Assembly: GCF_027497495.1 (NCBI RefSeq)
Contig: NZ_CP114205.1
Span: 5,952,001 to 6,016,000 of the forward strand
DNA: 64,000 nucleotides
Direction of reading: 5' to 3'
From: Streptomyces tubercidicus
GTDB lineage: Bacteria; Actinomycetota; Actinomycetes; Streptomycetales; Streptomycetaceae
In this document: positions 10,486 to 19,397 of the stretch, piece by piece
How the letters are laid out: each line of letters starts with the position of its first letter
Numbering within the stretch: position 1 is the stretch's first letter
Made by a program: the position numbers and the translations under genes
The notes under the pieces: model-generated
Told to the model about the DNA's origin: nothing
Databases searched by the model: none
Seen by the model: only the letters and a program-made list of their open reading frames with translations

Positions 10486-11345
10486 AGGCGGGACAGCCGC
10501 CGGTCCGCCAGGGGCTTGCCACCCGTCTGGCAGGTCGGGCAGTACTGCAGAGCCGAATCACTGAACGACACCTCACGCACCGTGTCCCCGCAGACCGGAC
10601 ACGGCTCCCCCTTCCGCCCGTGCACCCGCAGCCCACTCTTCTTCTCCGCCTTGAGATCCTTCAGCGCAAGTCCACGGGACCGCTCGACCGCCTCCCTGAG
10701 CGTGCTGCCCACCGCCGCGTACAGCCGCTCCACCTCCTCCTCGGAGAGCTTCGCCGCCAACTTGAACGGCGACATCCGGGCGGTGTGCAGAATCTCGTCC
10801 GAGTACGCGTTCCCGATCCCGGCGAGCACGCTCTGATCACGCAGCACCCCCTTGATCTGCCGCCGCTCACCGTCCAACAACGCACCGAAGTCCGCCAGAC
10901 TGAACCCCTCATCGAGCGGATCCGGCCCCAGCCGCGCCACCCCCGGCACCTCCCGCGGATCCCGTACGACATACACCGCAAGGTGCTTCTGACTCCCCGC
11001 CTCGGTCACATCGAACCCCGCCCCGTCATCCGGCCGCCCGAGCCGCACCCGAAGCGCCAACGGCCCCTTCCCGGGCCGCGGCGGCACCACCGGCAGCCTG
11101 TCACTCCACCGCACCCACCCCGCCCTGGCCAGGTGCAGGACCAGATGCAGCTCCCCGACCCGAAGATCGAGAAACTTCCCGCGCCGGGTCACGCCGTCGA
11201 ACGTCCGGCCTTCAAGCGCGGTGACCGGCGGGTCGTAGGTCTTGAGCGCATGGACGGCAACCGCATACACCCGGGCAACGGAACGGCCGACCAGCCGCTC
11301 ACCCAAAAACCGCGACAGCGACTCAACCTCTGGCAACTCGGGCAT
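10476..11345 (-). CDS. Fpg/Nei-family DNA glycosylase/AP lyase
   Basis: A 289-aa base-excision repair enzyme. The mature N-terminus PELPEVE carries the catalytic Pro and Glu. The H2TH segment DQSVLAGIGNAYSDEILH lies near residue 165, and the C-terminal zinc finger CPVCG...YCPTC is intact with four cysteines. The family removes oxidised bases and cuts abasic sites by beta/delta elimination. Streptomyces carry several paralogues, and this one is closer to the Nei-like/second MutM group than to classical Fpg. It ends inside a 9-bp tandem repeat and converges with the acyltransferase gene. Confidence 0.92.
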   Translation of the reverse strand: MPELPEVESLSRFLGERLVGRSVARVYAVAVHALKTYDPPVTALEGRTFDGVTRRGKFLDLRVGELHLVLHLARAGWVRWSDRLPVVPPRPGKGPLALRVRLGRPDDGAGFDVTEAGSQKHLAVYVVRDPREVPGVARLGPDPLDEGFSLADFGALLDGERRQIKGVLRDQSVLAGIGNAYSDEILHTARMSPFKLAAKLSEEEVERLYAAVGSTLREAVERSRGLALKDLKAEKKSGLRVHGRKGEPCPVCGDTVREVSFSDSALQYCPTCQTGGKPLADRRLSRLLK

Positions 11346-11423
11346 ACCTCCAGTTTGCCTCGAAACGGGTCAATCGGAGTGCCGAGGGGGAGGGGAGAGG
11401 GCTGTTGTGAGCCGAGTGTTTCC

Positions 11424-11873
11424 TCAGCCGAAAGTGCCGGCCAGGTAGGCGTTGCGGACTCTGATGAGGTGCGGCATGTACCGGCTCAGGAGGATTCTGT
11501 CGACGATGCGCCCGACCGGCCCCAGAGGCGAGGCGAAGTCAATAACGTCCCTCATCACGGTGCCACCGGCGCCGTCCGGCTCGAAGTGGTGGGCGTGATG
11601 CCATCGCTTGAAGGGCCCGGACTCCTGCTCGTCCACGAACCGTCGGGGCCGGTCGTATGCGGTGATACGGGCCTTGAGTCGCCAGGTCAGGCCGAAATGC
11701 CGAGCCTGGAAGGTCACTGTGTCACCGAGCGACAACTCGCCGCTGGTCTTGCCGTCGACCGCTCGCTCCGACGACGAGGCCATCGAGCGGGTGTGCGCCT
11801 GCGCATCCAGGCATACCGCGAACACCTGGTCCGGGGGTGCGGCAACGACTGTCACGACCTCGAAATTCGCCAC
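11424..11873 (-). CDS. SRPBCC-family protein (START-like fold)
   Basis: A 149-aa single-domain protein. The N-terminal FEVVTVVAAPPDQVFAVCLD is the first strand/helix of a polyketide-cyclase or START-like fold. FKRWHHAHHFEPDGAGGTVMRDVIDFASPLG is the characteristic central strand pair and loop. Members bind small hydrophobic ligands or act as cyclases. No catalytic assignment is possible. It lies at the left edge of the accessory island, upstream of a strong hairpin, and has ordinary high-GC codon use. Confidence 0.82.
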   Translation of the reverse strand: MANFEVVTVVAAPPDQVFAVCLDAQAHTRSMASSSERAVDGKTSGELSLGDTVTFQARHFGLTWRLKARITAYDRPRRFVDEQESGPFKRWHHAHHFEPDGAGGTVMRDVIDFASPLGPVGRIVDRILLSRYMPHLIRVRNAYLAGTFG

Positions 11874-11917
11874 CCTCTCACCCTAGACGCCCCGCTCTCC
11901 GAAGTCGCAGGCGCACA

Positions 11918-11959
11918 AGCGAGGGTCGCCACCTCCTGCTGGAGATGGCGACCCTCGCT
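11918..11959. terminator. strong hairpin at the left island edge
   Basis: A perfect 14-bp stem (AGCGAGGGTCGCCA 11918-11931 with its complement 11946-11959) extends internally by a further 4 bp around a TGCT loop. It resembles the hairpin at 24668-24707 near the right edge, which also starts GCGAGGGYCGC. It could stop transcription leaving the island. Confidence 0.7.
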
Positions 11960-12022
11960 GTCACACCTGACGGCAGTGCAAGTTGTGGTTGTGACCCCGT
12001 GCGCACCCGGGGCCGCCGCGCC

Positions 12023-12038
12023 CTTTAGGTGTCGAAGT
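12023..12038 (+). repeat. left copy of 16-nt direct repeat matching the glnA 3' end (possible att site)
   Basis: CTTTAGGTGTCGAAGT matches CTTTAGATGTCGAAGT at the glnA 3' end (24864-24879) in 15 of 16 positions and in the same orientation. The two copies bracket the whole accessory region. This is the pattern left by an element integrating into the end of a conserved gene. No integrase is seen, so the reading is tentative. Confidence 0.45.
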
Positions 12039-12135
12039 GCAGGTTGGGCAAGCCCTTGAACTGCAGCAATTGCCCATTGGGAGCCACCTTGCCGGTCCGG
12101 AGGCAGCCGACGACCTCCAGGCCGAAGTCGAACAT
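12025..12135 (-). CDS. 36-aa open frame ending in the putative att repeat
   Basis: A 36-residue frame from ATG 12135 to TAA 12025, beginning MFDFGLEVVGCLRTGK and ending LPNLHFDT. Its last codons and stop align with the glnA ending (LYFDI) through the 16-nt repeat. An in-frame stop lies two codons before the ATG and there is no clear ribosome binding site. It may be a chance frame or a chimeric stub made at an integration boundary. The rest of 11960-12509 shows no other convincing gene. Confidence 0.25.
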   Translation of the reverse strand: MFDFGLEVVGCLRTGKVAPNGQLLQFKGLPNLHFDT

Positions 12136-12509
12136 CTCTCACTGCCGCCCGCCGACACCACGGCGGCAATCGATCACTGGCCCTGGCGGACAGTCAGAGG
12201 GCATCGGGTCCGATCTTAGAAGGGCGATCCCGGCCCCTCCGTCGGATAGGTGACCACGCCGCCAACTCGGTCCGGCGCGACGCCCGTTCGGTGTGAGCGC
12301 AGCAGGACAGGCTGCGGGTTATCCCGGTGCGGTGGGTGATCGCGCTGTTACAGTCCGGTCGCCCGCGACTAGGTCAGTTGCCTTGAGTTCCGACTTCCCA
12401 GGGTCAGCACCTGTTCACTTCCGACGCATCGGTCGACTTCGGTTAACTCCTGCGCCAATGGCACGTGCGCTTCTACGATGTTCGCTCGGCTCAAATCCTC
12501 TGGAGCACC

Positions 12510-14663
12510 ATGCGCCTCGAACACATCAGGATTGATAACTTCCGCGGGCTGAGCCACGTGGACATGCCCTTCTCCCGGTTCGGCTGCCTCATCGGCGAGA
12601 ACAATGCTGGGAAGTCCTCGGTGTTCCAGGCCCTCAACATGTTCCTTCGCTCAGGATCTGCGGTCGACACCGACTTCTTGAACCCGGCGCGACCCATCCG
12701 CATCCAGCTCAGCTTCGCCGGTGTCGATGCGGCAGATCTGCAGCGTCTTGAGGACGGTCACCGCTCACGTATCGGGCCTGTGGTTGAGGATGGACGTCTC
12801 ACCCTGGTGCGGACGTACGAGGGAGTCGGCAAGGGCTCGATGAAGGTAGTCCGGAAAGTCCCGAGCGACCCGCGCTTCCATAAGAAGGTTTTGGAGGAGG
12901 TAATCAGGCCCAAGATCTCTGCCGAGGAGCTTGAGGCGAACGTCCAGCGCACCTATCCGGGGATCTTCGCCAAACTTTCCGGCAAGATCACCCGTTCTGC
13001 TGTGAGACGGCAATGGGACGAAGACGTCGCTAATCTCAAGGACAGTGAATACACCACGGGCGACGATCCGCTGATGACCGGCTTGGACAAGTCGGTTGCT
13101 CCGCTGCTACCAGAGCCGATCTACATCCCGGCTGTGAAGGAACTCAACGAAGATCTCAAGACGACCTCGACAGCGACATTCGGACGTCTGCTGTCCATCC
13201 TGTTCGGAGATATCAAGCATCAACTACCGCAACTGGAAGCCTCCTTCGAACAGCTTCGGAACCAGCTGAACGTCGTTTCACGGGAGGACGGCAGCGAGTC
13301 GGACGGTCGGCTGCCGGAGGTACGGAAGATCGAGTCGCTGATCCAACGAAACCTCCAGGACTCCTTCCCTCGTGCCAGCGTTCGCCTGGAGATTCCCCCG
13401 CCGCGCCTGCGTAGCCTGCTGGAAGAGGCGCAGATCGCTGTAAACGACGGCATCAGCGGCCCGTTCAAGACCAAGGGCGACGGCCTGCGTCGGTCAGTGG
13501 CGTTTGCCCTCCTGCGCGCCTACGTAGACCTGAAGACCGCAGAGCCGACCCAGTCGGACAGCGCCCAGCAGCCTTCTCTGCTGCTGTTCGAGGAGCCCGA
13601 GGTGTTTCTGCATCCGCAGGCACAGCGCAAACTCTTCGAGGCCCTGACCATGTTCTCCGGCTTCAACGATGTGCTGGTCAGCACACACTCGTCGGCCTTC
13701 TGTGCGCCCGGCGTGACCGGCACCTTTGTGAAGGTCGTCAAGGACCACACGTTGGAACCGCCAGCCAGCCGGACTTGTGTGATCGACCTGTCAGACATGG
13801 ACGCCCGCGATCAGTTCGAGATCATCACGCACGAGAACAACGAGGCAGCTTTCTTCGCCACCTCAGTGCTCCTCGTGGAAGGCCCTAGCGACCGCACTCT
13901 CATCCCTCACATCGCGCGTACCCTCAGCCCGCGGTGGGACTTCGACAAGCACGGTGCGGCGATCGCCAAGGTCGAAGGCAAAGGCAGCATCGAGCGGTAC
14001 CGCGGCTTCTTCCAGCGCTTCGAGATGCGAGTCGCGGTCGTCGCGGACCTGGACGCCGTGCTCGACGGGTTCGACAAACTTGGTGCGAGCGACGAGTGTC
14101 ACCGATTGCGTGACCGGGTTGTCACTAAGGTCAACGAACTGGTGGAGGACGAGGACGTCAACGTATCCGCTAGCACTCTCAAGAGCCTCAGCAAAAGCGG
14201 CAGCGCACGCGCTCTGTGGGAGCATGCGCAGCTCAAGAGCGAAGAGTACGCCCGAGGGCTATGCGAGTTCGAGGAAGTGGATGCAGCAGTGAGAGCGTTC
14301 TTCGCCCGCTCCGCTTCCGGCGCCGCTCGACGGATCCTCGCAGAAGCCAAAGATCCGGAGCTGAAGAAGATGAAGTTGGAGCTGCTGCGGATGCTTCGTC
14401 ACGAGGACGTCTACGTCTGGGAGCGCGGGGCAATCGAGGCGTACTACCCCGAGCTCCAGGTAAACGAGTCGAACAATAAGAACGACCGGGCCCGCACGTT
14501 CTGCGAGCGCTACACAACCGCCGAGGCCATTCGTGGGCTGCCCGTGTTCGAGGAAACGACAGCTTGCGAGTTCGATTTCATCTTCGAGGCTTTCTTTGGG
14601 ACGTCACCACTGCAGCCAGCAGCAGTTGAGGCTCCCCACCAAGCGACGGCGAGCAACGGGTAA
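12510..14663 (+). CDS. OLD-family ATP-dependent endonuclease (ABC ATPase + TOPRIM)
   Basis: A 717-aa single-chain class 1 OLD-type protein. An N-terminal ABC/SMC-like ATPase has Walker A GENNAGKSS (K35), Walker B LLLFEEPEVFLHPQ (E361/E362) and the LVSTHSS histidine switch. The C-terminal TOPRIM nuclease has E457 in LLVEGPSDRTLIP and the DxD pair D513/D515 in VVADLDAVLDG. OLD proteins are nucleases used in phage-phage exclusion and anti-phage defence (P2 Old; GajA of Gabija). No GajB-type UvrD helicase, retron or other partner is adjacent, so it would act alone. The codon use is less GC-biased than the flanking core genes, which suggests transfer. ATG 12510 gives the canonical MRLEHIRIDNFRG start. 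An upstream in-frame ATG (12465) would add 15 unconserved residues. Confidence 0.9.
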   Translation: MRLEHIRIDNFRGLSHVDMPFSRFGCLIGENNAGKSSVFQALNMFLRSGSAVDTDFLNPARPIRIQLSFAGVDAADLQRLEDGHRSRIGPVVEDGRLTLVRTYEGVGKGSMKVVRKVPSDPRFHKKVLEEVIRPKISAEELEANVQRTYPGIFAKLSGKITRSAVRRQWDEDVANLKDSEYTTGDDPLMTGLDKSVAPLLPEPIYIPAVKELNEDLKTTSTATFGRLLSILFGDIKHQLPQLEASFEQLRNQLNVVSREDGSESDGRLPEVRKIESLIQRNLQDSFPRASVRLEIPPPRLRSLLEEAQIAVNDGISGPFKTKGDGLRRSVAFALLRAYVDLKTAEPTQSDSAQQPSLLLFEEPEVFLHPQAQRKLFEALTMFSGFNDVLVSTHSSAFCAPGVTGTFVKVVKDHTLEPPASRTCVIDLSDMDARDQFEIITHENNEAAFFATSVLLVEGPSDRTLIPHIARTLSPRWDFDKHGAAIAKVEGKGSIERYRGFFQRFEMRVAVVADLDAVLDGFDKLGASDECHRLRDRVVTKVNELVEDEDVNVSASTLKSLSKSGSARALWEHAQLKSEEYARGLCEFEEVDAAVRAFFARSASGAARRILAEAKDPELKKMKLELLRMLRHEDVYVWERGAIEAYYPELQVNESNNKNDRARTFCERYTTAEAIRGLPVFEETTACEFDFIFEAFFGTSPLQPAAVEAPHQATASNG

Positions 14664-14784
14664 CGTGTCCGCACCTCAGCCCGTGCCCACGACAGTGCGC
14701 GAGCAGAGCAGCGATCGCAGCCAACGCCAAGCGCGTGGCGGACCACGCCATGGTCGGTGATATCGAGCCGTGAGCGGGCCTGCT

Positions 14785-15315
14785 TCAGCCCTGCCTGTGC
14801 TTGACCGAAGACAGCGCCACCACGAGTGCGTCCAGGTCTCCGGTACAGACGATGACCTCTTCATCGTCGCCCGGGGGGTCGAATCGGGCGAAGAAGTCGT
14901 CAAGGGCTTCGGGGGTGACGGTGAGAGCGTTGGCGTCCTCGCGCTGGTTGCGCTCGGCGAGGCGTCCCAGCAGCTCCTCCCTGCCGGCAGGGAGGTAGAC
15001 CACGACCGGGTAGCCGCCCGCTTCGCGGGCAGCCTGACGCCAGGCGTCGCGCTCTGAGAGCCGCCACAGCCCGTGGTCCAGGACGACGTCGTTCCCGGCC
15101 TCCAGCTCCTTGACGAACCGTGCCCGGACCGCCTCGACCACGGGCCGTTCGCGCTCGAAGTAGGTGTGCTCGGGATAGTCCACGCCGTATCGGCCGTGGA
15201 GGCGGTGCACCTCCTCGTCCACGGACAGTCGCGTGTAGCCGTGGTCGGCCAGGGCTTGGGCGACGGTGGTCTTCCCGGAGCCGGTAATACCGGCCAGGAG
15301 AACGGCGAGGGGCAC
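14785..15315 (-). CDS. P-loop kinase-like AAA protein
   Basis: A 176-aa small-molecule or nucleic-acid kinase-like ATPase. Walker A is GITGSGKTT at residues 9-17. An aspartate follows in RLSVDEEVHRLHG, and VVLDHGLW gives a Walker-B-like strand. GRLAERNQRED is an arginine-rich lid. This is the layout of the Zeta/PNK-like predicted kinases. No antitoxin is adjacent. It lies 39 nt downstream of the glycosyltransferase operon in the same direction and may be its last gene. The substrate is unknown. Confidence 0.8.
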   Translation of the reverse strand: MPLAVLLAGITGSGKTTVAQALADHGYTRLSVDEEVHRLHGRYGVDYPEHTYFERERPVVEAVRARFVKELEAGNDVVLDHGLWRLSERDAWRQAAREAGGYPVVVYLPAGREELLGRLAERNQREDANALTVTPEALDDFFARFDPPGDDEEVIVCTGDLDALVVALSSVKHRQG

Positions 15316-15354
15316 GCGGTCATCCCTTCCACGAGGAGCTGTGCGTGGGCGCCT

Positions 15355-16230
15355 TCATTGTCTCCAATTCTGCTGGTGCGCGACGTGCGGTCGCCAGGCC
15401 GTGACGATGCTGCGGGCCTCGCTGGGCCAGTTGAACGGCATGCGGTCCAGGCTCACCCGGCGGAAAGCGAACCGCGGATCGCTGGTGTTGATCACGCCGC
15501 CGTGTCGGCCGACGTGCGACAGGAGGCGGCCGGCCTCGTCGCGCACGGACGGGGTCTCTTCCTGCCATGTGCCGGTCGAGAAGTGCTTGACCCGGCGGCG
15601 GAGGTCATCCAGGACGCCCGAGCGCCACTTGAAGTGGTGAACCGCGCAGATGCGGTCGGCATCCGGCCGGTGCCCAGGGGCCCTGTGGTTGCCGCCCGCC
15701 ACGGTGACATCGTGGCGGGCGAGCACGATCTTGCGCGGGTCTCCGTGCAGGAGTCGGTGGGTGAGGTGCCCGCCGAGGGGATAGGCGAGGTCCAGTCCGC
15801 CTTCGGGCCGCCAGCCGGTCAGGCGCCCGCTCGCGGAGATCCGGTCGAGCATCAGGCCGCCCACCACGCGGTGCCCGGACTTCTCGGCCTGGGCGATCAC
15901 CTCACCCAGTGGGGCGGGGTACTGCTGGAACTCGTCAGCGTCGGCGAGCAGGTGCCAGCCCGGGCCGGCCCGGTGCCGCAGGGCGTCTCTGAGCTGGGTG
16001 TTGGTGCGCTCGTGCCACGGGCCGGTGCTGGTGCCGGTGGGGATGATGCCCAGTTCGCGGCTGGCGGCCTGGAGTTCGTGCCGCTGCTGGTCGGGCACGT
16101 GCTCGGGGAAGTGGAAGGCGATCAGGAATCGCTCGACACCCAGCCACCGGTAGTGGCGGACCCAGGCGGCCAGCAGGGCGGGTTCTACGGGGCCGACGAT
16201 GGCGATCAGCGCGGGAGGGGTGCTCAGCAT
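15355..16230 (-). CDS. GT-A glycosyltransferase, GT92/DUF23-like
   Basis: A 291-aa protein with the logic of GT92-type enzymes. ALIAIVGPVEPALLAAWVRHYRWLGVERFLIAFHF at the N-terminus matches the family's 'leave the desk and walk' strand-helix start. HLLADADEFQQYP contains the metal-binding DxD plus the EF pair typical of the group. The C-terminal part has VHHFKWR and other histidine-rich motifs. There is no signal peptide or membrane segment. Its ATG lies inside the stop of the upstream glycosyltransferase (ATGCTGA), so it is the fourth gene of a tightly coupled operon. Acceptor and product are unknown. Confidence 0.75.
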   Translation of the reverse strand: MLSTPPALIAIVGPVEPALLAAWVRHYRWLGVERFLIAFHFPEHVPDQQRHELQAASRELGIIPTGTSTGPWHERTNTQLRDALRHRAGPGWHLLADADEFQQYPAPLGEVIAQAEKSGHRVVGGLMLDRISASGRLTGWRPEGGLDLAYPLGGHLTHRLLHGDPRKIVLARHDVTVAGGNHRAPGHRPDADRICAVHHFKWRSGVLDDLRRRVKHFSTGTWQEETPSVRDEAGRLLSHVGRHGGVINTSDPRFAFRRVSLDRMPFNWPSEARSIVTAWRPHVAHQQNWRQ

Positions 16231-17459
16231 CGGGACTCCTTCGTACACAGTGAGGAGAAGGTTCGGGTGAGGAAGCCGGCCTGCTCGGCGGCCGATCGCA
16301 TCCCCAGCAGGCCGGGAGCTTCGGGGCCGGGCAGCGGAGGTGGCTGGCGGACGACGGTATGCAGAGCTTCGGCGAGGGCGGCCGGGTCGCCGGCGGGGAA
16401 CGTAAGGGCCCAAGGCTGGCTGCGAAGACGGGCGGTGAGGGCGGGGTCGTGGTCGGAGACGACCAGGGGAACCCCGAGGCGGGCGGCGTCCATGGCGAGC
16501 CCGGACTCCTTGCCGGTCCCGCGGTGGCGGGTGACGAGGGCGGCGTCGGCGGCGGCGTACACGAGCCGCAGTACGGCTTCGCTGACCGGGCCGGGCACGG
16601 TGTGCACCCGCAGGCCGGGCTGGGCTCGCCACCGCTGGAGGAGGGCTTCGTCGAGTGGGAAACCGGTGACCACCAGGTGCAGGGGCTCCTTGAGCCGGGA
16701 CAGGGCGGCGTCGATGACGGCGATGTCCTTGTAGGGCCACCACCCGCCCACGAGGCACACCACGGCCTCGGCGGAGGGGATGCCGAACGCGGCACGGCCG
16801 CCCTCGCGTTCGCCTGCGGTCAGGCGGTGGCCGTCATCGACCGAGAAGCCGCCGACCACGGCGGGCAGGCGGGGGAAGGCCGCGGCGAACTGGTCGGCGA
16901 CAGCCTGTGTCGGATACACCGCGATCACCCGCCCTTCGCCCTGGCGGGCGAGCCGGCCGAGCATCCGCACGACGGCGTCCTCGTCGGTGACCGCCTCGTG
17001 GACGAACCGCAGGTGTGGCTGGTCACCCAGGAGGGCGGCAGCTCCGTGTAGAGCCTCGCTGGCGGTCAGGATCACCACCGCGTCGGCCCGGGACTCCAGC
17101 CGACGCGCGGTCCGCAACGCTGCCCCTTCGGTGAGGCAGCGGGCGATGAGGGTGACCTGGTGCGGCAACCGCCGCATCCGGCGGGGCCAGCGGCGCGACC
17201 GGAGCAATCGCTGTCCGGCCGCGGAGATGCTGGCTGCCAGCCGGGAGGCGACCAGCAGGACGCACGCCTGATGCCCAGACGGTCCGGTGACCAACCGGGC
17301 CCCCGCCTCACGCAGGGCGTCGACCGTCTCGGTTGCAATCCCGTGCGGGGCGATGACCAGGCTGCCGGGTCGGACTCTGGCGAGGACTACCAGCGTGCGC
17401 TGGTGATGCCCGCCCAGGCGGTTCGCGTACGGCTCGATGAGAACGAGCGGGCCGGTCAT
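16224..17459 (-). CDS. glycosyltransferase, GT4/GT-B type
   Basis: A 411-aa GT-B fold protein. The N-terminal MTGPLVLIEPYANRLGGHHQ has the glycine-rich loop of GT4 enzymes. The C-terminal domain holds VVCLVGGWWPYKDIAVIDAAL, HLVVTGFPLDEALL and a GKESGLAMDAARLGVPLVVSDHDP segment in the donor-binding E-x7-E region. It overlaps the upstream gene by 4 nt (ATGA) and the downstream gene by 7 nt, so all are probably translated together. The donor sugar and the modified molecule are not predictable. Confidence 0.8.
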   Translation of the reverse strand: MTGPLVLIEPYANRLGGHHQRTLVVLARVRPGSLVIAPHGIATETVDALREAGARLVTGPSGHQACVLLVASRLAASISAAGQRLLRSRRWPRRMRRLPHQVTLIARCLTEGAALRTARRLESRADAVVILTASEALHGAAALLGDQPHLRFVHEAVTDEDAVVRMLGRLARQGEGRVIAVYPTQAVADQFAAAFPRLPAVVGGFSVDDGHRLTAGEREGGRAAFGIPSAEAVVCLVGGWWPYKDIAVIDAALSRLKEPLHLVVTGFPLDEALLQRWRAQPGLRVHTVPGPVSEAVLRLVYAAADAALVTRHRGTGKESGLAMDAARLGVPLVVSDHDPALTARLRSQPWALTFPAGDPAALAEALHTVVRQPPPLPGPEAPGLLGMRSAAEQAGFLTRTFSSLCTKESRC

Positions 17460-18160
17460 CCGGCCACCGCCTGGTCTCCGTGGGCGGTGGTGAACCTGGC
17501 CCGCAGCCAGGCAGGGTCATTGAGATGGCCGAACCGCTGCGGGGCGCAGGCGGCTTCGCGGGCGAAAGCGACGCCATCCCGGGCTCCGGTGGCCGCGTAG
17601 GCGGCGAACTCGCCGCTGTGACTGGTCGTCCACGCCTCCACCCGTCGGCGGGCGTCGTCGTCGGCCATCCCGTACTCGCTGCCGCGGGCGAGCATCGCGC
17701 ACTCGCGGAAACCGGCCTTCCACGCGTGGAAGGGGCTCTGGTTGAACCTCGTGATCCCCGCGGTCTGCTGGGCGAACTCGATCCGTCCGGGCAGGGCGGC
17801 GAGCACATCCACGGCCTCTCCCATCTCGCGCAGGGCACTGCGGCGGATGAGCTTGAGCCCGCCGTAGCCGTAGGTCAAACCGTTGACCGGGTTGACCGCC
17901 CGCCACACCCGCATCGACGCGCCCTCGTCCAGCGGCTCCACCGAGGCGGGGTCGAAGCCGGTGTCGATGGCAAAGTCTCCGTCGGCTAGGAAGAACTGCT
18001 CGTGGTCGACGACCTCGGCACACAGACGGTAGGCCCGACGCATCCCGTGTACGCCGTGCAGACGCTTGACCGCCCCGCCGAGCGTGCGCTGGAGCCGGGA
18101 GTGCAGAGAGGTGGCCATCGGCTCGTCGTACGAGAGGAGAACCGCGTCGAAGCTGTTCAC
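17456..18160 (-). CDS. GT-A-like protein of a phage-associated family
   Basis: A 234-aa protein. LLSYDEPMATSLHSRLQ, KRLHGVHGMRRAYRLCAEV, QFFLADGDFAID (DxD-like) and NPVNGLTYGYGGLKLIRR match, from memory, a domain seen in large tailed phages and scattered bacterial glycosyltransferases, in which a VDxD strand precedes NPVNGLxYGYGGVKL. The role is probably glycosyl transfer, but no family member's function is known to me. The start is GTG at 18160 (VNSFDAVLLSYDEP), overlapping the upstream stop by 4 nt. Its own stop overlaps the next gene by 4 nt (ATGA). It is the second gene of the operon. Confidence 0.65.
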   Translation of the reverse strand: MNSFDAVLLSYDEPMATSLHSRLQRTLGGAVKRLHGVHGMRRAYRLCAEVVDHEQFFLADGDFAIDTGFDPASVEPLDEGASMRVWRAVNPVNGLTYGYGGLKLIRRSALREMGEAVDVLAALPGRIEFAQQTAGITRFNQSPFHAWKAGFRECAMLARGSEYGMADDDARRRVEAWTTSHSGEFAAYAATGARDGVAFAREAACAPQRFGHLNDPAWLRARFTTAHGDQAVAG

Positions 18161-19314
18161 GAGACGGCCTCCAGGTAGCGGGCCGCGATCAGGGCGGGGG
18201 TGAAGTCGGCGGTGGAGGTGTGAGCCCGCTTTGCGTGCAGGGCATGGAATTCGGTGTCCGTGGCGAGCCGTTCGGCCAAGGCGACGGCCTCGGCCGGGGT
18301 GGTGAAGCACAGCTCGGGGTCGATGTGCTCGGCGAGCCAGCCAAGGCGGGGCGAGATGACCGGAAGGCCCATGCCCTGGCAGTCGATCACGCTCATGGAC
18401 CAGGGACAGCCCGGCCGGAACGGGGCGATGCCGAAGCGCGCGCCGGCCAGGAGTTCCTTGTAGCGGACGCGGTCGCCCCGGTCGGAGACGACCTGCACGT
18501 GCGGCAGGGCGGCGAGCTGGTCACGCATCTTCTCGGGGCTGTCGTCCAGACCCTTGCGCTCCGCCCGGCGCTGGCCGAATAGGTCCATGACCCGCAGTTT
18601 GACGGTGCCGGACGCGACCAGGTCGCGGGCCAGGTCCACGAACTGCCCGGTGCCGTAGTGCGCGTACAGCCGGTGGTTGTAGACGCCGATCGCCCCGGCG
18701 CCGGAGGCGGGCCGCGTGGTGGCGGGGTCGCGTACCAGACGCTCGTCACGCGGGGCAGGCACCACTCGCAGCTTCCCGCCAAGGTCCAGAGTGGTCCGGG
18801 CGGCCGCCGCCGACACCCAGGACGCCGCCGTGGAGGAGTGGACCAGCACTCGGTCACAGGCGGCCAGTCCGGCAGCGAACGCCAGCAGTACCGGCCGTCC
18901 GAGCGCCGCGTCGTTCAGGGACGGGTCGAGTTGAAGCTGGCCGCCGCCCGTGAAGGAGAACGGCAGGTAGTGGCAGTAGCCGGCCAGTAGGGCGTTGGAT
19001 CCGGCCTCCAGTAAGGCCGTGCGGATCGCCGGGGCCTCCTCGATCTGATTGGCCACGACCACGTCGGGCTTCTCCGCCCGGATCGGTGCCACCAGCTCGT
19101 CGATGTCCGCGGAGAAGCGGGCCCGGTACTTCGTCCCCGGCACCTTCGTCCGGTGGAATCCGCAGCGTGCATCCCCGGCCGGAGCCGGGGCCGCGACCGT
19201 CACCTCCGCTCCGGCATCCGCCAGCGCTGGGGCAAGCAGGTCCGCGAAGATCCACCCTGAGTCGGCCGAAAGCCGGTCGGGGTTGGAGATGTTGAGCAAG
19301 TAGAGCACGCGCAT
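18157..19314 (-). CDS. glycosyltransferase, GT-B type (first gene of operon)
   Basis: A 385-aa protein that begins MRVLYLLNISNPDRLSADSG, a GT4-like N-terminal Rossmann strand. The C-terminal domain shows LRVMDLFGQRRAERKG, VVSDRGDRVRYKELLAGARFGIAPFRPGCPWSMSVIDCQGMGLPVISP, the usual donor-site region where transferases of this class recognise the nucleotide sugar. AAGGAGG lies 9 nt before ATG 19314. It heads a four-gene overlapping operon and is divergent from the HTH/deformylase pair, with 140 bp between them. It may share regulation with that pair. Confidence 0.78.
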   Translation of the reverse strand: MRVLYLLNISNPDRLSADSGWIFADLLAPALADAGAEVTVAAPAPAGDARCGFHRTKVPGTKYRARFSADIDELVAPIRAEKPDVVVANQIEEAPAIRTALLEAGSNALLAGYCHYLPFSFTGGGQLQLDPSLNDAALGRPVLLAFAAGLAACDRVLVHSSTAASWVSAAAARTTLDLGGKLRVVPAPRDERLVRDPATTRPASGAGAIGVYNHRLYAHYGTGQFVDLARDLVASGTVKLRVMDLFGQRRAERKGLDDSPEKMRDQLAALPHVQVVSDRGDRVRYKELLAGARFGIAPFRPGCPWSMSVIDCQGMGLPVISPRLGWLAEHIDPELCFTTPAEAVALAERLATDTEFHALHAKRAHTSTADFTPALIAARYLEAVS

Positions 19315-19397
19315 GGTGCTTCGCCTCCTTCATCCGCCCGGGGGTCGATCCGGGCCAGTAAGGGAAGGAAAGCGGCGACGTAGGCCGTGACGGGATG

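Noticed and set aside
12029-12253. Plus-strand frame of 74 codons next to the left repeat.
   Set aside because: No domain, no ribosome binding site, and it is crossed by the repeat and the 36-aa frame on the other strand.
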